Shown one piece after another: positions 1 to 9,032 of a stretch of 64,000 nucleotides of DNA (position 1 is its first letter; each line of letters starts with the position of its first letter). The notes below the pieces were generated by a model. The model did no database searches, had not been told where the DNA came from, and saw only the letters and a program-made list of their open reading frames with translations. This stretch comes from Novosphingobium sp. FKTRR1. Lineage in GTDB: Bacteria; Pseudomonadota; Alphaproteobacteria; Sphingomonadales; Sphingomonadaceae. The DNA is taken from positions 62,001 to 126,000 of the forward strand of contig NZ_JAIZDA010000009.1 in the NCBI RefSeq assembly GCF_020404405.1, given 5' to 3'. A program made the translations under genes and the position numbers.

Positions 1-1
1 C

Positions 2-892
2 GCGCGCTCGCTGGCCGAATGTCTTGCCCTGCAAGCGCGTGAGGCGGACCGCCATGATCCCTGCATGGCGCGCCTGCTCGACAATCTCGATCTGCTGGCG
101 CGCGGTGAACTGGCGCGGCTCAAGCGGATGTGCGGGGTCGATGACGAGGACTTTGCCGGGATGATGGCCGAACTGCGCGGCTATGATCCCAAGCCGGGCT
201 TGCGTTTTGGTAGCGGTCCGGCCGAAGCGGTGGTGCCCGACATTCTGGTCCGGCGCAGCAAGGCCGCCGATGCGCAGGCCGGTGACTGGACGGTCGCGCT
301 CAATCAGGCCACGCTGCCGCGTCTGATCATCAACCGCAGCTATTATGTCGAGATGCGCGGCGCCTGTGTCAGCAAACAGGCGCGCGGGTGGCTGGGCGAA
401 CGGCTGGCCGACGCCAACTGGCTGGTCAAGGCGCTCGACCAGCGGCAAAAGACCATCCTGAAGGTCGCCAGCGAGATCGTGCGCCAGCAGGACGGGTTCT
501 TTCGCCATGGTGTGGCGCATCTGCGGCCGCTCACCTTGCGGGCAGTGGCCGAGACGATCTCGATGCACGAATCGACCGTCAGCCGGGTCACTTCGAACAA
601 GTACCTGCATTGCGAGCGCGGCACGTTCGAGTTGAAATTCTTCTTCACCTCGGGCGTGGCTTCGGCCGATGGCGAAGGTGCGGTCTCGGCCGAAGCGGTC
701 AAGGCCGGGATCCGCCAGTTGATCGATGCCGAAGATCCCAAAGCGGTGCTGTCGGACGATGCGCTGGTCGAGTTGCTGCGCGAACGCGGCTTCGATCTTG
801 CCCGGCGGACCGTGGCCAAATATCGCGAGGCGATCGGCCTTGGCAGTTCGGTACAACGCAGACGGCAGAAGACCTTGGCGGGCGTGCGTTAG
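2..892 (+). CDS. rpoN: RNA polymerase sigma-54 factor, C-terminal part (5' end outside window)
   Basis: This is the C-terminal 296 residues of sigma-54, the factor that directs RNA polymerase to -24/-12 promoters opened by AAA+ activators. The reading frame is already open at base 2, so the N-terminal activator-binding region lies off the window. The core-binding part is visible (MARLLDNLDLLARGEL, then PKPGL), followed by the helix-turn-helix region (HESTVSRVTSNKY). The diagnostic RpoN box ARRTVAKYRE is encoded at 800-829, close to the stop. The gene ends 13 bases before a convergent metallophosphoesterase gene. Identification rests on the RpoN box and is very secure. Confidence 0.96.
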   Translation, partial: ARSLAECLALQAREADRHDPCMARLLDNLDLLARGELARLKRMCGVDDEDFAGMMAELRGYDPKPGLRFGSGPAEAVVPDILVRRSKAADAQAGDWTVALNQATLPRLIINRSYYVEMRGACVSKQARGWLGERLADANWLVKALDQRQKTILKVASEIVRQQDGFFRHGVAHLRPLTLRAVAETISMHESTVSRVTSNKYLHCERGTFELKFFFTSGVASADGEGAVSAEAVKAGIRQLIDAEDPKAVLSDDALVELLRERGFDLARRTVAKYREAIGLGSSVQRRRQKTLAGVR

Positions 893-905
893 GCAGCGGG
901 TTAAC

Positions 906-1763
906 TCAGGTGAGAGCCGGTCGTTCGGCCAGGAGCCGTTCGATCAGCGGCTGGCGTTGCACGTCAAAACGGGCGAGCACCTCATGCACCTCGCAGGTTT
1001 GCCAGTGCGTGACGATCTGGCGGCCATTCCACCAGTGCAGCGCAAAGCCCGGCGGGTCGGCCACGATCATCGCGCGCGCATCGGGATGGGCGGGGTCGAT
1101 CGCGCGCAGATCGAGTGCCACTTGCGGTGCGGTTGCGGGGCAGACGGTGACGGTCAATCCTTCCCATTGCGCGGCGATGGCGCGGTGGAGGTGGCCGCAG
1201 ATCAGGCCGACCACATTGGCGCGACCGCGCAGGCAGGAGGCCAGCCGCTCCACCCAGGGCTCGGCCGGATCGGTATTCATCCACGCAATGCCGACCTCGA
1301 TCGGCGGATGATGCTGGACGATGAGCGTGGGCTTGTCGGGGGCTTCGTCGAGCCGTGCGGTGAGCCAGGCGGCACGCACCTCGCAAAAACCGCCACCGTG
1401 CCGGTCGATCTCGAGCGTATCGAGCACCAGCAGGCGCAAGGCGGGCGTTTCGATGGCATAGTGCAGGAACCCTTCGGCGAAGGGGGCTTCGGGAAAGGCG
1501 GCGTGAAAGGCTGCGCGCTGGTCGTGGTTGCCCAGCGCAAAATGGACCGGAAAAGGAAGGCCGGCCAGCACGTCGCGCAAGTGTTCATAGCTTTGGCGGT
1601 CACCGAATTCGGACAAGTCTCCCGTGGCCAGCAGCAGATCGGGTAGTGGATCGAGCGCGACCAGCGCCGCCAGGGTCCGATCGAGCCGCAGCCGGTTGGT
1701 TTCCCCGGCGCAACCGTCCGGAAAACCAAGGTGGAGGTCGGTGATCTGCGCGATCAGGACCAA
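906..1763 (-). CDS. Metallophosphoesterase (CpdA/Icc-like phosphodiesterase family)
   Basis: The 285-residue protein carries the calcineurin-like phosphoesterase motifs in order: DLH at residues 9-11, GD at 48-49, GNHD at 78-81, a QHH segment near 168, and GHLH near 205. These residues hold a binuclear metal centre. The closest described relatives are class III cyclic nucleotide phosphodiesterases (CpdA) and related enzymes, but the substrate cannot be read from sequence. It is encoded convergently with rpoN and ends in a divergent-looking intergenic space before the TPR gene. There is no signal peptide, so a cytoplasmic location is expected. Confidence 0.85.
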   Translation of the reverse strand: MVLIAQITDLHLGFPDGCAGETNRLRLDRTLAALVALDPLPDLLLATGDLSEFGDRQSYEHLRDVLAGLPFPVHFALGNHDQRAAFHAAFPEAPFAEGFLHYAIETPALRLLVLDTLEIDRHGGGFCEVRAAWLTARLDEAPDKPTLIVQHHPPIEVGIAWMNTDPAEPWVERLASCLRGRANVVGLICGHLHRAIAAQWEGLTVTVCPATAPQVALDLRAIDPAHPDARAMIVADPPGFALHWWNGRQIVTHWQTCEVHEVLARFDVQRQPLIERLLAERPALT

Positions 1764-2008
1764 GGCAATTGCCGCCCATGCGCTGCCCGCGAGGCTTTCT
1801 GGCCGGTTCCGGGATCGATCCTGTCCATGGGTGCCAGCCTCTCACAGTGCGCGGAAAAAATCGACCGGGAGCGCGTTCGCTTTGGCGCAAATTCCAAGTT
1901 TCCGCAGCGTCAACCCGGATCGACCATGCACGCGGCTTGCAACGATGCGCCCGGGCACGATATGCGGCCTTAACAAGGGGCACCTTCGGGGTGCTTCAGG
2001 AGCAATTG

Positions 2009-2854
2009 ATGACCGATTTCGATCCCCAGTCCGCAACCCACTCGCCCGATGCCAAGGGTTCGGGCGTGGGCGCGGGTGTGGGTGTGGGCGTGGGCGGGGA
2101 TGACACAGGCGGCGGATCGCGCGCGCGCCTGCCGCGTTGGGCGCTGTTCGGCGCCGCTGCGGTTGCCGTTGCCGCCGCGGGCAGCATGGCATTCAATCGG
2201 GGGGAAAAGGCGCAAGTTGCGGTTGTCGCCCCGCCCGAACCCGTGTCGAGCGAGGCTCCTGTCGTCGACGACGTGATCACCCGGCTGGAAACCCGGCTGA
2301 AGGATGCGCCCGACGATGCCGATGCGTGGCGCAAGCTGGGCTGGTCGCACTTCCAGACCGGCGACTATGCCGCTGCGGCCACCGCGCTGCGCAAGGCGAA
2401 CAAGCTCGATCCCACCCACGCCGAGACTTATTCGTTTCTGGGTGAATCGCTGGTTCTGGCAAGCAAGCGCGAAGGACGCATCCCGCCTGAGGCGCGCGCC
2501 GCCTTCGAAAAGGCGCTCAAGCTCAACCCCAAGGATGCACGGGCGCGCTATTTCAGGGCCCTGTCGCTTGACTTGGGCGGGCAGCACCGGCGGGCGATCA
2601 ACGCGTGGTTCGATCAGTTGAAGGATACGCCACCCGACGCGCCCTACGCCGACGATATCCGCAAGGTCATCCGCAGCGTTGGCGCACAGCACAAGATCGA
2701 GGTGGAAAAGCGCCTTGCCGAGGTGCAGTTCGTTCCCCCCAGCGCGGCGCCGACCCCTGCGGCTGGGGCAAAGACCGGTGGCGGACCCGGCACCCCTGCC
2801 GAATCGGCTAAACCACATGGTGCGGCTAAGGCGGCTGCTACCCCCGGCAAATGA
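2009..2854 (+). CDS. TPR-repeat membrane protein, CcmH/CycH-like
   Basis: The 281-residue protein has a short Gly/Val-rich N-terminal stretch, one membrane segment at about residues 42-62, then TPR helices from about residue 95 to 200 (DADAWRKLGWSHFQTGDYAAAATALRKA and similar units). The tail is Pro/Ala/Lys-rich. The layout resembles the periplasmic TPR domain of CcmH/CycH-type cytochrome c maturation factors, but no other ccm genes are adjacent, so the role is an inference. The ATG chosen has AGGAG eight bases upstream; a longer frame opens further upstream but lacks a comparable ribosome binding site. Confidence 0.72.
   Translation: MTDFDPQSATHSPDAKGSGVGAGVGVGVGGDDTGGGSRARLPRWALFGAAAVAVAAAGSMAFNRGEKAQVAVVAPPEPVSSEAPVVDDVITRLETRLKDAPDDADAWRKLGWSHFQTGDYAAAATALRKANKLDPTHAETYSFLGESLVLASKREGRIPPEARAAFEKALKLNPKDARARYFRALSLDLGGQHRRAINAWFDQLKDTPPDAPYADDIRKVIRSVGAQHKIEVEKRLAEVQFVPPSAAPTPAAGAKTGGGPGTPAESAKPHGAAKAAATPGK
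2066..2098 (+). repeat. Hexanucleotide-type GTGGGC/GTGGGT tandem inside the TPR gene
   Basis: A run of imperfect GTGGGC, GCGGGT and GTGGGT units encodes the Gly-Val string GVGAGVGVGVGG in the N-terminal cytoplasmic part of the TPR protein. The six-base period keeps the reading frame if units are gained or lost. Confidence 0.6.
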
Positions 2855-2869
2855 CGGCCATAACCGCGA

Positions 2870-3000
2870 ATGCGGGTTAACCCTTGCCTTCACAGCGGGT
2901 GCATTGACGTTAAATTAACCTTTCATGTTCATTGCTCGTATGGTTAATGGACGGCAGAACCCGAACGAACCCGATTGAAATCACGACCGGGAAGGGGCTG
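2870..3000 (+). promoter_or_regulatory. AT-rich upstream region of ctrA with clustered TTAA
   Basis: Four TTAA tetramers lie at 2877, 2910, 2915 and 2944 in an otherwise G+C-rich setting just before ctrA. CtrA binds TTAA-N7-TTAA in Caulobacter and autoregulates. No pair here has the exact 7-base spacing, so this is only a likely promoter region with possible half-sites. Confidence 0.3.
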
Positions 3001-3034
3001 TTGCCGGCACAAAATGGCAAGAAGGGGCTGATCA

Positions 3035-3736
3035 ATGCGCGTGCTGCTGATCGAGGATGAGCCTACCACGGCCAAGGCCATCGAGCTTATGCTTTCGGCT
3101 GAGGGGTTTAACGTCTACTCCACCGATCTGGGTGAGGAAGGCCTCGATCTGGGCAAGCTGTATGATTACGACATCATCCTGCTCGACCTGAACCTGCCCG
3201 ACATGCACGGGTACGATGTGCTCAAGAAGCTGCGCGTCGCCAAAGTGCAGACACCGGTGCTGATTTTGTCCGGTATCTCCGAAATGGATTCAAAAGTCCG
3301 CTCGTTCGGTTTCGGTGCCGACGACTATGTGACCAAGCCTTTCCATCGCGAAGAACTGATCGCCCGTATCCACGCGGTCGTGCGCCGCTCGAAGGGGCAT
3401 TCGCAGTCGGTCATCCGCACCGGCAAGCTTTCGGTCAATCTCGACGCCAAGACGGTCGAAGTCGATAGCGCGCGCGTGCACCTGACCGGCAAGGAATACG
3501 CGATGCTCGAGTTGCTTTCGCTGCGCAAGGGCACCACGCTGACCAAGGAAATGTTCCTCAACCACCTGTACGGCGGGATGGATGAGCCGGAACTGAAGAT
3601 CATCGACGTGTTCATCTGCAAGCTGCGCAAAAAGCTCGCGCACGCCTGCGATGGTGAAAACTACATCGAAACCGTGTGGGGCCGTGGCTACGTGCTGCGT
3701 GATCCCGACGATCTTACAGCCATCGCCGCTGCCTGA
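3035..3736 (+). CDS. ctrA: Cell-cycle response regulator CtrA
   Basis: The 233-residue OmpR-type response regulator has a receiver domain with the acidic pocket (ED at 7-8), the phospho-acceptor Asp51 and the Lys of DDYVTKPF. A winged-helix DNA-binding domain follows from about residue 128. The sequence ([20 protein letters not shown] at the start, [12 protein letters not shown] and [10 protein letters not shown] near the end) is that of CtrA, the essential cell-cycle regulator of alphaproteobacteria. In sphingomonads it also governs motility and gene transfer functions. It is monocistronic here, with an AT-rich upstream region, as expected for a highly regulated gene. Confidence 0.96.
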   Translation: MRVLLIEDEPTTAKAIELMLSAEGFNVYSTDLGEEGLDLGKLYDYDIILLDLNLPDMHGYDVLKKLRVAKVQTPVLILSGISEMDSKVRSFGFGADDYVTKPFHREELIARIHAVVRRSKGHSQSVIRTGKLSVNLDAKTVEVDSARVHLTGKEYAMLELLSLRKGTTLTKEMFLNHLYGGMDEPELKIIDVFICKLRKKLAHACDGENYIETVWGRGYVLRDPDDLTAIAAA

Positions 3737-3780
3737 GGGCGCCTGCGCGCTGAGGCCTGAGGCCCGCCGCAGCCCTCAGG
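3732..3780 (+). terminator. 9-bp inverted repeat at the end of ctrA
   Basis: CCTGAGGGC at 3732-3740 and its exact reverse complement at 3772-3780 flank a G+C-rich loop and overlap the ctrA stop codon. There is no U run, so it may be a transcript-end stabilising hairpin rather than a true intrinsic terminator. Confidence 0.35.
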
Positions 3781-4003
3781 CGTCGAATGGTGATCCGCTG
3801 TTTGGTGTCATGCGTTGCCCTGCCTGCGCGGCTTATGTCGGGCTGGCGTAAAAAGGCATCGCCTGATCGGCGGCGGCCAACTCGGCAACGTTCCCATGAG
3901 CGTGTTTCCCGAACGGCTTGCGGTGTGGTCCAGCACCATCGGCTAGCGATCCGCACAACGCTCGATGCGCGCTTAACCGCTTGCAAAGCTTAAGCCTTGC
4001 TCA

Positions 4004-4020
4004 ATGTGATACTATAACAT
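4004..4020. promoter_or_regulatory. Predicted Zur box upstream of the zinc receptor locus
   Basis: ATGTGATACTATAACAT is a 17-bp palindrome with a single mismatched pair in the arms. It matches the alphaproteobacterial Zur operator type, built around TGTTATANTATAACA. It lies 65 bases before the small HxH gene and the TonB receptor. The same 17-mer, differing only at the central base, occurs in inverted orientation at 13891-13907. Confidence 0.8.
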
Positions 4021-4084
4021 ATTGAACCCCCTGCCTGCCGTGCGGCAGCGTCGCGCTGGATGGCGCTTCGGCAAGGAGAATGGG

Positions 4085-4465
4085 GTGAAACCGGCCGTCT
4101 GGCCCGAATCGACAGGAGCGATGGCCCGCTTGCGTCAGGCGTGGCTGATCGTGCTGCTGTTCGCATTCGGGTGGCACGGCCTTGTCCTGCAGAGCCATAT
4201 CCATGCCCCGGCCAATGCCGGAATGCATGCCGCGCGCAGCCTGACCAGCGGCGATGGCGAGCGCCGGCTGCCTGTTTCCGAAACCTGTCCGATCGAGCGC
4301 GAAGGCGCGTTCTCGGGCGCCTTCCTGTCCCCTGACGCGCCATCGTTCCAGCCTCGCCCGGCAGCGGTCGATTGGAGCCATCGCCCCTGCGCGCTCCATG
4401 CGGCGCACCGTGCGACCGGGCACAACTGGCAAAGCCGCGCGCCGCCGCCGTCGATGAACGCTTGA
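4085..4465 (+). CDS. Small exported protein with HxH motif, zinc-locus associated
   Basis: The 126-residue product has one hydrophobic N-terminal segment (LRQAWLIVLLFAFGWHGLVL) followed by SHIH and a His/Cys-containing tail. It resembles the small DUF2946-like proteins that often precede metal receptors. I chose the GTG because AAGGAG sits six bases before it. An ATG at 4121 has a ribosome binding site only two bases away, and an ATG at 4022 touches the Zur box. It lies between the predicted Zur box and the TonB receptor, so a role in zinc handling at the envelope is inferred. No function is established. Confidence 0.6.
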   Translation: MKPAVWPESTGAMARLRQAWLIVLLFAFGWHGLVLQSHIHAPANAGMHAARSLTSGDGERRLPVSETCPIEREGAFSGAFLSPDAPSFQPRPAAVDWSHRPCALHAAHRATGHNWQSRAPPPSMNA

Positions 4466-4588
4466 ACGCCTGAACTGGCAATCGACCGCTTCAGGCTGAT
4501 CGCACTTTGTCTCGCACACCGGCTTCCCCCCTTGGCCGGTCGTGTTTCCGGCGAGCCGTCGACGCTCGTCATCCGGAGGTTTTCCGCA

Positions 4589-6613
4589 ATGCGTTTCGTT
4601 TTCCCGACCAGCGTGGCGCTCGCCGCGCTCACGCCGACCCTTGCTTTGGCCGCACCCGATGCTGCGGTTGCGGCCGACGATGGCCAGCAGCAGTCCCCGG
4701 CCGCTCAATCCGCCCAGCAACAGATCGTCGTTACCGCCTCACCCTTTGCCCATGCCCGCGACGAGACACCTGCGATCGTTGCCAAAGTCGATGCCGAACA
4801 GATCCTCAAGTCTGGCGGATCGAGCATCGGCGAGGCGCTGGCCAACATTCCGGGCGTGTCCAGTTCCGGCTTCGCCGCAGGCGCCAGCCGTCCGATCATC
4901 CGGGGCATGGATTCCACCCGCGTCCGCATGCTTGAGGATGGGACCAGCAGCTCGGACGTTTCGGACATCGGCCCTGATCATGGCGTGCCGATCGACCCGC
5001 TCGCCGCGCGCAGCATCGAAGTGGTGCGCGGCGCAGGAACGCTGCGCTATGGCAGCCAGGCCATCGGCGGCGTGGTCAACGTCCTGAACAACCGCGTGCC
5101 CCTGACGCTGTCATCGACGCCGCTGGCGGCAGAGGCTTCGGGCACGTATGCCAGCGTCTCGGATACATGGCAGGGGGCCGGGCTGGTCGATGCCAAAGCG
5201 GGCAACGTCGCCTTGCATGCCGATGGGTTCGTGCGCGATTCCTCGGACTATGACACCCCGCTCGGCCGTCAGGCCAACAGCTTCTTTCGCGGTAGTGGCG
5301 AATCGGCCGGGGCAAGCTGGTTTCTGGGCGACGGCAAGAGCCGCATCGGCGCCGCCGTGGTGCAGTACGATGCGCGCTACGGCATCCCCAGCGACATTAC
5401 CTACATCGACATGAAGCAGACCAAGGTGCTGACAAAGTCGTATTTCGATCTGGGTTCAGGCGCGTTCAAGGCCTTCACGCTCGATGGCAGCTATGCCAAT
5501 TACCAGCATCAGGAAAAGAACCCCGACGGCAGCACCAACTCCACTTTCAAGAACAAGGAATACGATGCGCGGGCCGAACTGGTCGCCAATCCGATCGGCC
5601 CGTTCAGCAATATCGCGCTGGGCAGCGAGTACCAGCATCGCGCCTTTTCGGCGCTGGGCGAAGGCGGCGACTACCTCTCGCCCGCCACGGCCCGGACCAT
5701 CGCCGGTTATGTCTTTACCGATGCCAAGCTGGGGCGGCGCTTCCACCTCGAGGCAAGTGGACGAATCGAATCGGTCGCGATCAGCGGCACTCCGGTCAAT
5801 GATCTGCCGACGCGGGTAAGTTATACCCCGGTCAGCGGCGCCATCGGCGTGCTTTATGAGCCGGCCGGCGCGGTGAAGCTGGGCCTGACTTTTGCCAGCA
5901 CTGCGCGCGCACCGGCGCTGACCGAACTGTTCGCACGCGGGGCGCACGATGGTCCGGGCACTTACGAACTTGGCGACGCCACACTCAAGCCCGAGCGCGC
6001 CAACTCGCTCGAGGGATCGCTGCGCATCCGCAAGGGGCCATTTCGCTTTGACGGCAGTGTCTATGCCACGTGGTTCAACAACTACATCTATGGCGATCTG
6101 ACCGGCAAGCTGTGCGACGATGCCGGGGTCTGCGGCACCGATGGCAGCTTGCGCCAGCTGTTCTATCGCCAGCAGGGCGCCCGCTTCCGGGGTGTCGAGG
6201 GTGAGGCGCATTATGACCTGCTGCGCGGGCAAGGCGGCACGCTTTCGGCCAAGCTGATGGGCGATGTGACGCGCGCCACGCTCGATGACGGCAGCAACGT
6301 GCCCCGCATTCCGCCGTGGCGCATGGGCGGTGGCCTTGGCTGGCAGGGCGATCGCTTTGACGCGGGCATCAACCTGATCCACGCCGGGCGGCAGAGCCAT
6401 TTCGGGCGGTTCGATTCGGCGACCCCGGCTTATGATGCGCTCGATGCCCAAGCCTCGTGGCGGCCGTTTCGCAACTTGCCGGGCGTGGAGTTCGCGATCG
6501 TCGGCCAGAACCTGACCAACGCGGTGCAACGCAATGCGGCCTCGCTCAACAAGGATCTGGTGATCAGTCCGGGGCGCAATGTCCGCTTCGTGATCAAGGT
6601 CGCCACGTTCTGA
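4589..6613 (+). CDS. TonB-dependent receptor, ZnuD-like zinc receptor
   Basis: The 674-residue outer-membrane receptor starts with a signal peptide (about residues 1-21). It continues with a TonB-box-like QQIVVTAS near residue 45, a plug domain (IIRGMDSTRVRMLEDG, then SDIGPDHGVPIDPLAARSIEVVRG), and a beta-barrel ending in the aromatic C-terminus VIKVATF. The DHGVPIDP segment in the plug is typical of the ZnuD zinc-receptor branch. The start is fixed by GGAGG nine bases before the ATG; an earlier in-frame ATG would destroy the signal peptide. Upstream lie a small HxH gene and a predicted Zur box, so repression by zinc-bound Zur is expected. The substrate is inferred. Confidence 0.82.
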   Translation: MRFVFPTSVALAALTPTLALAAPDAAVAADDGQQQSPAAQSAQQQIVVTASPFAHARDETPAIVAKVDAEQILKSGGSSIGEALANIPGVSSSGFAAGASRPIIRGMDSTRVRMLEDGTSSSDVSDIGPDHGVPIDPLAARSIEVVRGAGTLRYGSQAIGGVVNVLNNRVPLTLSSTPLAAEASGTYASVSDTWQGAGLVDAKAGNVALHADGFVRDSSDYDTPLGRQANSFFRGSGESAGASWFLGDGKSRIGAAVVQYDARYGIPSDITYIDMKQTKVLTKSYFDLGSGAFKAFTLDGSYANYQHQEKNPDGSTNSTFKNKEYDARAELVANPIGPFSNIALGSEYQHRAFSALGEGGDYLSPATARTIAGYVFTDAKLGRRFHLEASGRIESVAISGTPVNDLPTRVSYTPVSGAIGVLYEPAGAVKLGLTFASTARAPALTELFARGAHDGPGTYELGDATLKPERANSLEGSLRIRKGPFRFDGSVYATWFNNYIYGDLTGKLCDDAGVCGTDGSLRQLFYRQQGARFRGVEGEAHYDLLRGQGGTLSAKLMGDVTRATLDDGSNVPRIPPWRMGGGLGWQGDRFDAGINLIHAGRQSHFGRFDSATPAYDALDAQASWRPFRNLPGVEFAIVGQNLTNAVQRNAASLNKDLVISPGRNVRFVIKVATF

Positions 6614-6620
6614 ACCGGAG

Positions 6621-6661
6621 CGGCTTGGTCAATGGGTGGCCGGTCCCCATTGACCAAGCCG
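6621..6661 (+). terminator. Perfect 16-bp inverted repeat after the TonB receptor
   Basis: CGGCTTGGTCAATGGG at 6621-6636 is followed after nine bases by its exact reverse complement at 6646-6661. It lies between the receptor stop and trmB. No U run follows, so it may end or stabilise the receptor transcript. Confidence 0.55.
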
Positions 6662-6686
6662 GCTGCCCCTGCCATCGGGCGCGGCC

Positions 6687-7400
6687 ATGACAGCCTACAA
6701 ATCCGGCGATCCCACCACGCTCAACCGACTCTATGGCCGTGCCAAGGGCAAACCCTTGCGCACTGCCCAGCAGGGTCTGGTCGATACCCTGCTGCCGCGC
6801 ATTGCCGTGCCGCTTGAGGGCGAGGTGACCGCCACCCGTCTGTTCGGCCGCGATTGCCCGCTGCACTTCGAGATCGGCTTTGGCGGGGGCGAGCACATGG
6901 CCGGGCGCGCCGACATGCTACCCGACCACGGCTTCATCGGCGCCGAGCCGTTCCTCAACGGCGTCGCGCAGGCGCTGACGCACCTTGATGGCGACAACGG
7001 CGCACATCCGCCGATCGGTAACGTCCGCATCCACCATGGCGATGCGCTGGAGGTGCTGGCGCGGGTGCCCGATGGCGCGCTGTCATTCCTCTATCTGCTT
7101 CACCCCGACCCCTGGCCCAAGGCGCGCCATGCCAAGCGGCGGATGATGAACGACGGGCCGGTTGACCTGATTGCGCGCAAGCTCAAGCCGGGCGGCGAGT
7201 TCCGCTTCGGCACCGATCACCCGATCTATCTGCGCCATGCGCTGATGACCATGCGCCGCCATTCCGACCAGTTCGAATGGCTGGCGCAGGCCCCGCGTGA
7301 CTTCCTCGTGCGCCCGGGCGGCTGGCCCGAAACCCGCTACGAGGCCAAGGCCCGCGCGCAAGGGCATGAGGTCTGGTACTTCCGCTACCGGCGCAAGTAG
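6687..7400 (+). CDS. trmB: tRNA (guanine-N7-)-methyltransferase
   Basis: The 237-residue protein is TrmB, which puts the m7G at position 46 of tRNA using S-adenosylmethionine. The SAM-binding glycine loop FEIGFGGGEH is near residue 62, and the family signature HPDPWPKARHAKRRMM is near residue 138, followed by FRFGTDHPIY. Length and motif order are normal for the family. The gene is monocistronic and converges on pyk across a hairpin. Confidence 0.94.
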   Translation: MTAYKSGDPTTLNRLYGRAKGKPLRTAQQGLVDTLLPRIAVPLEGEVTATRLFGRDCPLHFEIGFGGGEHMAGRADMLPDHGFIGAEPFLNGVAQALTHLDGDNGAHPPIGNVRIHHGDALEVLARVPDGALSFLYLLHPDPWPKARHAKRRMMNDGPVDLIARKLKPGGEFRFGTDHPIYLRHALMTMRRHSDQFEWLAQAPRDFLVRPGGWPETRYEAKARAQGHEVWYFRYRRK

Positions 7401-7412
7401 CATCGGCTTTCG

Positions 7413-7434
7413 GCCCGGTGCTGGCGCACCGGGC
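7413..7434. terminator. Convergent hairpin between trmB and pyk
   Basis: GCCCGGTGC at 7413-7421 and GCACCGGGC at 7426-7434 form a 9-bp stem with a 4-base loop between two converging genes. A U-rich tract is absent on both sides. Confidence 0.5.
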
Positions 7435-7443
7435 GCGCTGGCC

Positions 7444-8910
7444 TTATTCGCCGTAGCGTTCGAGTTCGTTGCCGCTCAGGGTCACCACATGAAGCAGGTT
7501 GGTCGCCCCCGGCGTACCGAATGGCACCCCGGCCAGCGCCACCAGTTTCGAACCGGCGGTGCCGAACCCATGGCGCAGCGCCATGCGCTTGCCCTTGGCG
7601 ATCATTTCTTCAAAGCTGCCGATGTCCTTGGTGCTGACCGCGTGGGCGCCCCACAGCAGGCCAAGGCGCCTTGCGGTCTTGACCGCAGGCGTCAGCACCA
7701 GCATCGGCACGCCGGGCCGTTCGCGCGCCACGCGCCGCGCGGTCGAGCCTGAGCCGGTGAACACGATGATCCCGGCGATCGGCAGCGTCTCGGTGATCGA
7801 CGCGGCCGCCTGCGCCAGCGCGTCGGCGGTGGTCGGATCGGGCTGGGTTTCGATGAAATGGATGCGCGCGGCATAGCCCGGATCGCGCTCAACTTGCGTC
7901 GCGATGCGGTGCATGATCGTGACCGCTTCTTCGGGCCAGGCACCGGCGGCAGTTTCGGCCGACAGCATCACCGCATCGGCGCCGTCATAGACCGCGTTGG
8001 CGACGTCCGAGACTTCGGCGCGGGTCGGTGTGGGCGCCTCGATCATCGATTCGAGCATTTGCGTGGCGACAACCACCGGCTTGCCCTGACGGCGAGCGCC
8101 TTCGACGATGCGCTTTTGCAGCGGCGGCACTTCTTCGGGATTGAGTTCGACGCCCAGATCGCCGCGTGCCACCATGATGCCATCGGACAGCTCGATGATC
8201 TCGTCCAGACGGCCGATTGCGGCCGGCTTCTCGATCTTGGCCATCAGGGCGCCGTAACCGCCCATCAGGCGGCGCGCCTCGGCCACGTCCTCGGGCCGCT
8301 GCACGAACGACAGCGCGATCCAGTCGGCGCCGTGCTCGACCGCAAAGGCCAGATCGCGACGGTCCTTCTCGGTCAGTGCGGGCACAGGCACCACCGCGTC
8401 GGGTACGTTCACGCCCTTGCGGTCGGAGATTACGCCGCCAACTTCGGCCGAGCACAGGATCTCGTCCGCGCTGGCGCGGATCACCCGGAGCCGCAGCTTG
8501 CCATCGTCGATCAGCAGGCGCTGGCCTTTCTGCAGGATGCCGAACAGTTCGGGATGCGGCAGGCAGACGCGGTTTTCATCGCCCGGCTCGGGATTGCGGT
8601 CGAGCGTGAAGTGGCCCGAATGGCGGATGACGGCGCGGCCATCCTTGAACGTGCCGACCCGCAGCTTGGGGCCTTGCAGATCGCACAGGACAGTGACGGG
8701 GCGACCGACCCGCTCCTCCAGCGCACGGATATCGGCGATGGTCTGGGCGTGGGTCGCGTGATCGCCATGGCTCATGTTCACGCGAAAGGCATCGACGCCG
8801 GCGCGATAGAGCTTTTCGAGCATCTCGGGCGCACGACTGGCCGGGCCGACCGTGGCGAGAATCTTGACCATACGTCCGCGCGGCTTGTGATTGGGTTCCG
8901 AGGTCGCCAC
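7444..8910 (-). CDS. pyk: Pyruvate kinase
   Basis: The 488-residue enzyme converts phosphoenolpyruvate and ADP to pyruvate and ATP. Visible signatures are KILATVGPAS, FRVNMSHG, the active-site segment LMAKIEKPAAIGRLDEII, MVARGDLGVEL and TQMLESMI, followed by the C-terminal regulatory-type domain (GIIVFTGSGSTARRVARERP). I place the start at a GTG with AAAGGAG five to six bases upstream. A longer frame begins 12 codons earlier but reads through that ribosome binding site. The gene is monocistronic. Confidence 0.95.
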   Translation of the reverse strand: MATSEPNHKPRGRMVKILATVGPASRAPEMLEKLYRAGVDAFRVNMSHGDHATHAQTIADIRALEERVGRPVTVLCDLQGPKLRVGTFKDGRAVIRHSGHFTLDRNPEPGDENRVCLPHPELFGILQKGQRLLIDDGKLRLRVIRASADEILCSAEVGGVISDRKGVNVPDAVVPVPALTEKDRRDLAFAVEHGADWIALSFVQRPEDVAEARRLMGGYGALMAKIEKPAAIGRLDEIIELSDGIMVARGDLGVELNPEEVPPLQKRIVEGARRQGKPVVVATQMLESMIEAPTPTRAEVSDVANAVYDGADAVMLSAETAAGAWPEEAVTIMHRIATQVERDPGYAARIHFIETQPDPTTADALAQAAASITETLPIAGIIVFTGSGSTARRVARERPGVPMLVLTPAVKTARRLGLLWGAHAVSTKDIGSFEEMIAKGKRMALRHGFGTAGSKLVALAGVPFGTPGATNLLHVVTLSGNELERYGE

Positions 8911-9032
8911 GACTATCTCCTTTGGGCAGGGTGACAGGCCCGACACGGGCCACAGGTGCGGCTTGGAATGCGGCTGGCGTATGGCCTATGGATCCTTAAA
9001 ACCCAAGGCCCAATTCCCTCAGGACTTTTGAC

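Noticed and set aside
2877..2947. Full CtrA boxes before ctrA
   Set aside because: TTAA tetramers are present, but no pair has the 7-base spacing, and no GAnTC methylation site was found near the start.
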